Below, piece after piece: positions 15,146 to 16,526 of a DNA stretch of 16,526 nt. This DNA comes from VAXT01 sp035318925. Its GTDB lineage: Bacteria > Actinomycetota > Thermoleophilia > Gaiellales > Gaiellaceae. Under the pieces are notes generated by a model. It saw only the letters and a program-made list of their open reading frames with translations, ran no database searches and was not told the DNA's origin. Both the position numbers and the translations under genes were made by a program. The DNA is taken from contig DATHDS010000019.1 in NCBI GenBank assembly GCA_035318925.1, positions 1 through 16,526 on the forward strand. The letters run 5' to 3'. Every line of letters starts with the position of its first letter. The stretch's first letter is position 1.

Positions 15146-15610
15146 GTGGCGGGCGACGAGCTGAAGGTGTTGATGCGGGAGGTGCCCCAGCCTGTCAGCG
15201 TGGTCACGGTGAACGCGGCCGGACAAATGGCCGGGCTGACGATCGTCTCGCTCGTTTCGCTCTCGCTGGAGCCGCCGCTCGTCGGGATCGCGGTCAGACG
15301 CCACGCCGCGCTCCACGAGCTGCTGCGCGAGGCAGGCGCGTTCGCGGTCAGCATCCTGGCCGCGGGACAGGAGGCTCTGGCCCAGCATTTCGCGCGAGGC
15401 GTGCCGCCGATCATTCTCTGGCAAGGAATCGAAACGCGCACGGGCGACCTCGGCGCGCCGCTCCTGGAGGGCGCGCTCGGGTGGATCGAATGCCGTCTCG
15501 CCTCCGAGCATCCGGCCGGCGATCACACCTTCTTCGTGGGCGACGTCGTCTCGGCAACCCGCGGCCCGAGCCGCGAGGCGCTTGTCAATCTGCGCCAGGG
15601 ATACGTGTGA
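15146..15610 (+). CDS. Flavin reductase-like domain protein
   Basis: A 154-residue cytosolic protein of the flavin reductase/FMN-binding split-barrel superfamily. These enzymes use NAD(P)H to reduce flavin, often for a partner monooxygenase, or act on other substrates through bound FMN. Family features are the N-terminal MREVPQPVSVVTV, the stretch GLTIVSLVSLSLEPPLVGIAV (30-50), FAVSILAAGQEALAQHFA (66-83) and the late GDHTFFVGDVVSA (125-137). No partner oxygenase is seen nearby. The GTG start lacks a Shine-Dalgarno and has TAGGAT six nucleotides upstream. The stop overlaps the next start as GTGA, so it is coupled to the HAD phosphatase gene. The coupling hints that the pair might act on flavin nucleotides, but this is speculative. 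Confidence 0.9.
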   Translation: MAGDELKVLMREVPQPVSVVTVNAAGQMAGLTIVSLVSLSLEPPLVGIAVRRHAALHELLREAGAFAVSILAAGQEALAQHFARGVPPIILWQGIETRTGDLGAPLLEGALGWIECRLASEHPAGDHTFFVGDVVSATRGPSREALVNLRQGYV

Positions 15611-16260
15611 TCGAAGCGGTCGTCTTCGACCTCGACGGCGTCCTGGTCGACACGGAAGAGCTCTGGGACGAGGCGCGGCGGCAGATCGCCGAAGAGCGAG
15701 GCGGGCGCTGGCGCGAGGACGCTCAGCGGGCGATGATGGGCATGAGCTCGAAGGAGTGGTCGCGGTTCATGCACGACGAGATCGGCGTCCCGGACCCGCC
15801 CGAGCAGATCAATGCCGAAGTCGTCCGGCGCCTCGAGGAGCTCTTCCGGGAGCGTCTGCCTGTGATTCCCGGCGCCCTCGACGCCGTCCGGCGGCTCGCC
15901 GCGCGCTGGCCGCTCGCGATCGCCTCCTCGTCCAACAGGCCGATCATCGACCTCTCCCTCGAGCTGACCGACGGAGCGGGCCTCTTCCGCGCGACGGTCT
16001 CGTCAGAGGAGGTCGGGCGCGGCAAGCCGGCGCCGGACGTCTACCTCGAGGCGGCGCGGCGACTCGAGGTCGACCCGCCGCGCTGCGCCGCGGTCGAGGA
16101 CTCGGAGAATGGCATCCGCTCGGCCGCCGCGGCCGGGATGAAGGTGATCGCGATTCCGAACGTCGTGTTTCCGCCCAGCGACGAGGCGCTAGCTCTGGCA
16201 GCCGTCGTCGTCGCCTCTCTGGACGAGCTCCACCCCGCGCTGGTCGAAAGCCTCGGTTAG
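15607..16260 (+). CDS. HAD-superfamily phosphatase, beta-phosphoglucomutase/Gph-like
   Basis: A 217-residue cytosolic HAD hydrolase with a helical cap between motifs I and II. Motif I is FDLDGVLVDTE with nucleophile Asp8 and general acid Asp10; motif II SSS is at 107-109; motif III Lys140 is in GRGKPAPDVYL; motif IV is EDSENG (Glu164, Asp165). It removes or moves phosphate on a small sugar or nucleotide substrate; the specificity cannot be read from the sequence. The GTG start overlaps the flavin reductase stop by 4 bp. Its stop TAG overlaps the TAA of the convergent PASTA gene. With the flavin reductase it could form a two-gene unit, and FMN dephosphorylation is one thing it might do; I give that low weight. 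Confidence 0.92.
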   Translation: MIEAVVFDLDGVLVDTEELWDEARRQIAEERGGRWREDAQRAMMGMSSKEWSRFMHDEIGVPDPPEQINAEVVRRLEELFRERLPVIPGALDAVRRLAARWPLAIASSSNRPIIDLSLELTDGAGLFRATVSSEEVGRGKPAPDVYLEAARRLEVDPPRCAAVEDSENGIRSAAAAGMKVIAIPNVVFPPSDEALALAAVVVASLDELHPALVESLG

Positions 16261-16526
16261 CGGCGACCGACGACGAGCTTGACCGGGTAGTTCCGGCGCT
16301 TGAAGACGCCGGCCCTCGGGCTCTGGCCGATCACACGGCCGACTCGACGCGAGTGAGCGCGGCGGATGCGACCGACCGAGCAATGCCTTGCTCGGATCCG
16401 CGCCTTCGCCCGCCGTAGCGTCAGTCCGATCACCCGCGGCACATGGCAGCGCACCGGAGGCGGCGGAGGTGGTGGTGGTGGTGGCGGCGGAGGTGGTGGA
16501 GGTGGTGGAGGAGGTGGTGGTGGAGG
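16257..16526 (-). CDS. C-terminus of a polyproline-linked PASTA-domain protein (5' end cut)
   Basis: Only the last 89 residues are visible, because the gene runs off the right edge. It opens with 24 consecutive prolines (CCN codons 16526-16455), followed by one PASTA-like domain: CHVPRVIGLTLRRAKARIRA, Cys-Ser-Val-Gly, then GRVIGQSPRAG and a final YPVKLVVGRR. PASTA domains bind muropeptides or beta-lactams in cell-wall kinases and penicillin-binding proteins. In this genome type they also occur as tails of secreted proteins. The many Arg residues and two Cys of this copy are typical of that latter group. The identity of the missing N-terminus is unknown. The stop TAA overlaps the HAD stop. Confidence 0.82.
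   Translation of the reverse strand, partial: PPPPPPPPPPPPPPPPPPPPPPPPVRCHVPRVIGLTLRRAKARIRARHCSVGRIRRAHSRRVGRVIGQSPRAGVFKRRNYPVKLVVGRR
16455..16526. repeat. GGN/CCN trinucleotide tract encoding 24 prolines
   Basis: 72 bp of CCN codons on the minus strand; the plus strand is G-rich with many GG pairs. It continues beyond the window. It is prone to slippage and assembly error, so its true length is uncertain. Confidence 0.9.

Noticed and set aside
13990..15441. 483-codon minus-strand frame opposite three plus-strand genes
   Set aside because: It spans the complement of the secreted unknown and part of the flavin reductase gene. It has no family motif, while the plus-strand genes have starts and a signal peptide.
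16433..16526. G-rich repeat as a CRISPR or mobile-element end
   Set aside because: It is an in-frame CCN tract encoding prolines before a PASTA domain; there are no spacers or terminal inverted repeats.

Overview
This is a GC-rich bacterial chromosomal window with tightly packed genes, many GTG starts, 4-bp stop/start overlaps and almost no intergenic DNA. The gene content points to a high-GC actinobacterium-type genome. That content includes a PspA-associated PspAB protein next to HtpX, a 428-residue isocitrate lyase of mycobacterial ICL1 size, and secreted proteins with polyproline linkers and PASTA domains. Class Thermoleophilia is my best guess, but this is inference from gene style; no rRNA is present. 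I see no insertion sequence, phage gene or CRISPR array, and no stretch over 300 bases lacks a gene.

Left part (1-3008, minus strand): a glyoxylate-shunt operon. From its promoter it reads as an unrecognised 50-residue Cys-rich small ORF, isocitrate lyase (aceA), then malate synthase (aceB, cut by the window edge). The control region holds a perfect 16-bp palindrome over the likely transcription start, three helically phased GGATCC sites and a GGTCTAGACC palindrome. Next (3006-8226) is an envelope and redox block. A glyoxalase II-like hydrolase is divergent from a PspA/IM30 gene, which is followed by a two-domain cupin. Convergent to these is a minus-strand operon htpX - pspAB - bdbC/dsbB-like - bdbD/dsbA-like, which couples membrane-stress and protein quality-control functions to disulfide formation.

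Middle (8244-11398, plus strand): a polytopic membrane protein with a signal peptide and a short exported domain, a cytochrome c lipoprotein, seryl-tRNA synthetase overlapping it by 4 bp, and a tRNA-Ser(UGA) 15 bp further on. The synthetase and a cognate tRNA are thus neighbours.

Right part (11508-16526): a proline-rich membrane-anchored surface protein runs convergent to a primary-type sigma factor, with overlapping stop codons. Then come a repeat-bearing intergenic region, a small protein of unknown function, a secreted aromatic-rich unknown protein, a flavin-reductase-domain protein overlapping a HAD phosphatase, and (minus strand, cut by the edge) the C-terminus of a polyproline-PASTA protein.

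The main candidates for new biology are the Cys-rich small ORF coupled to aceA and its multi-site control region, the exported-domain membrane protein at 8244, and the secreted unknown at 14221. I did not find a clear-cut novel defence or mobile system.
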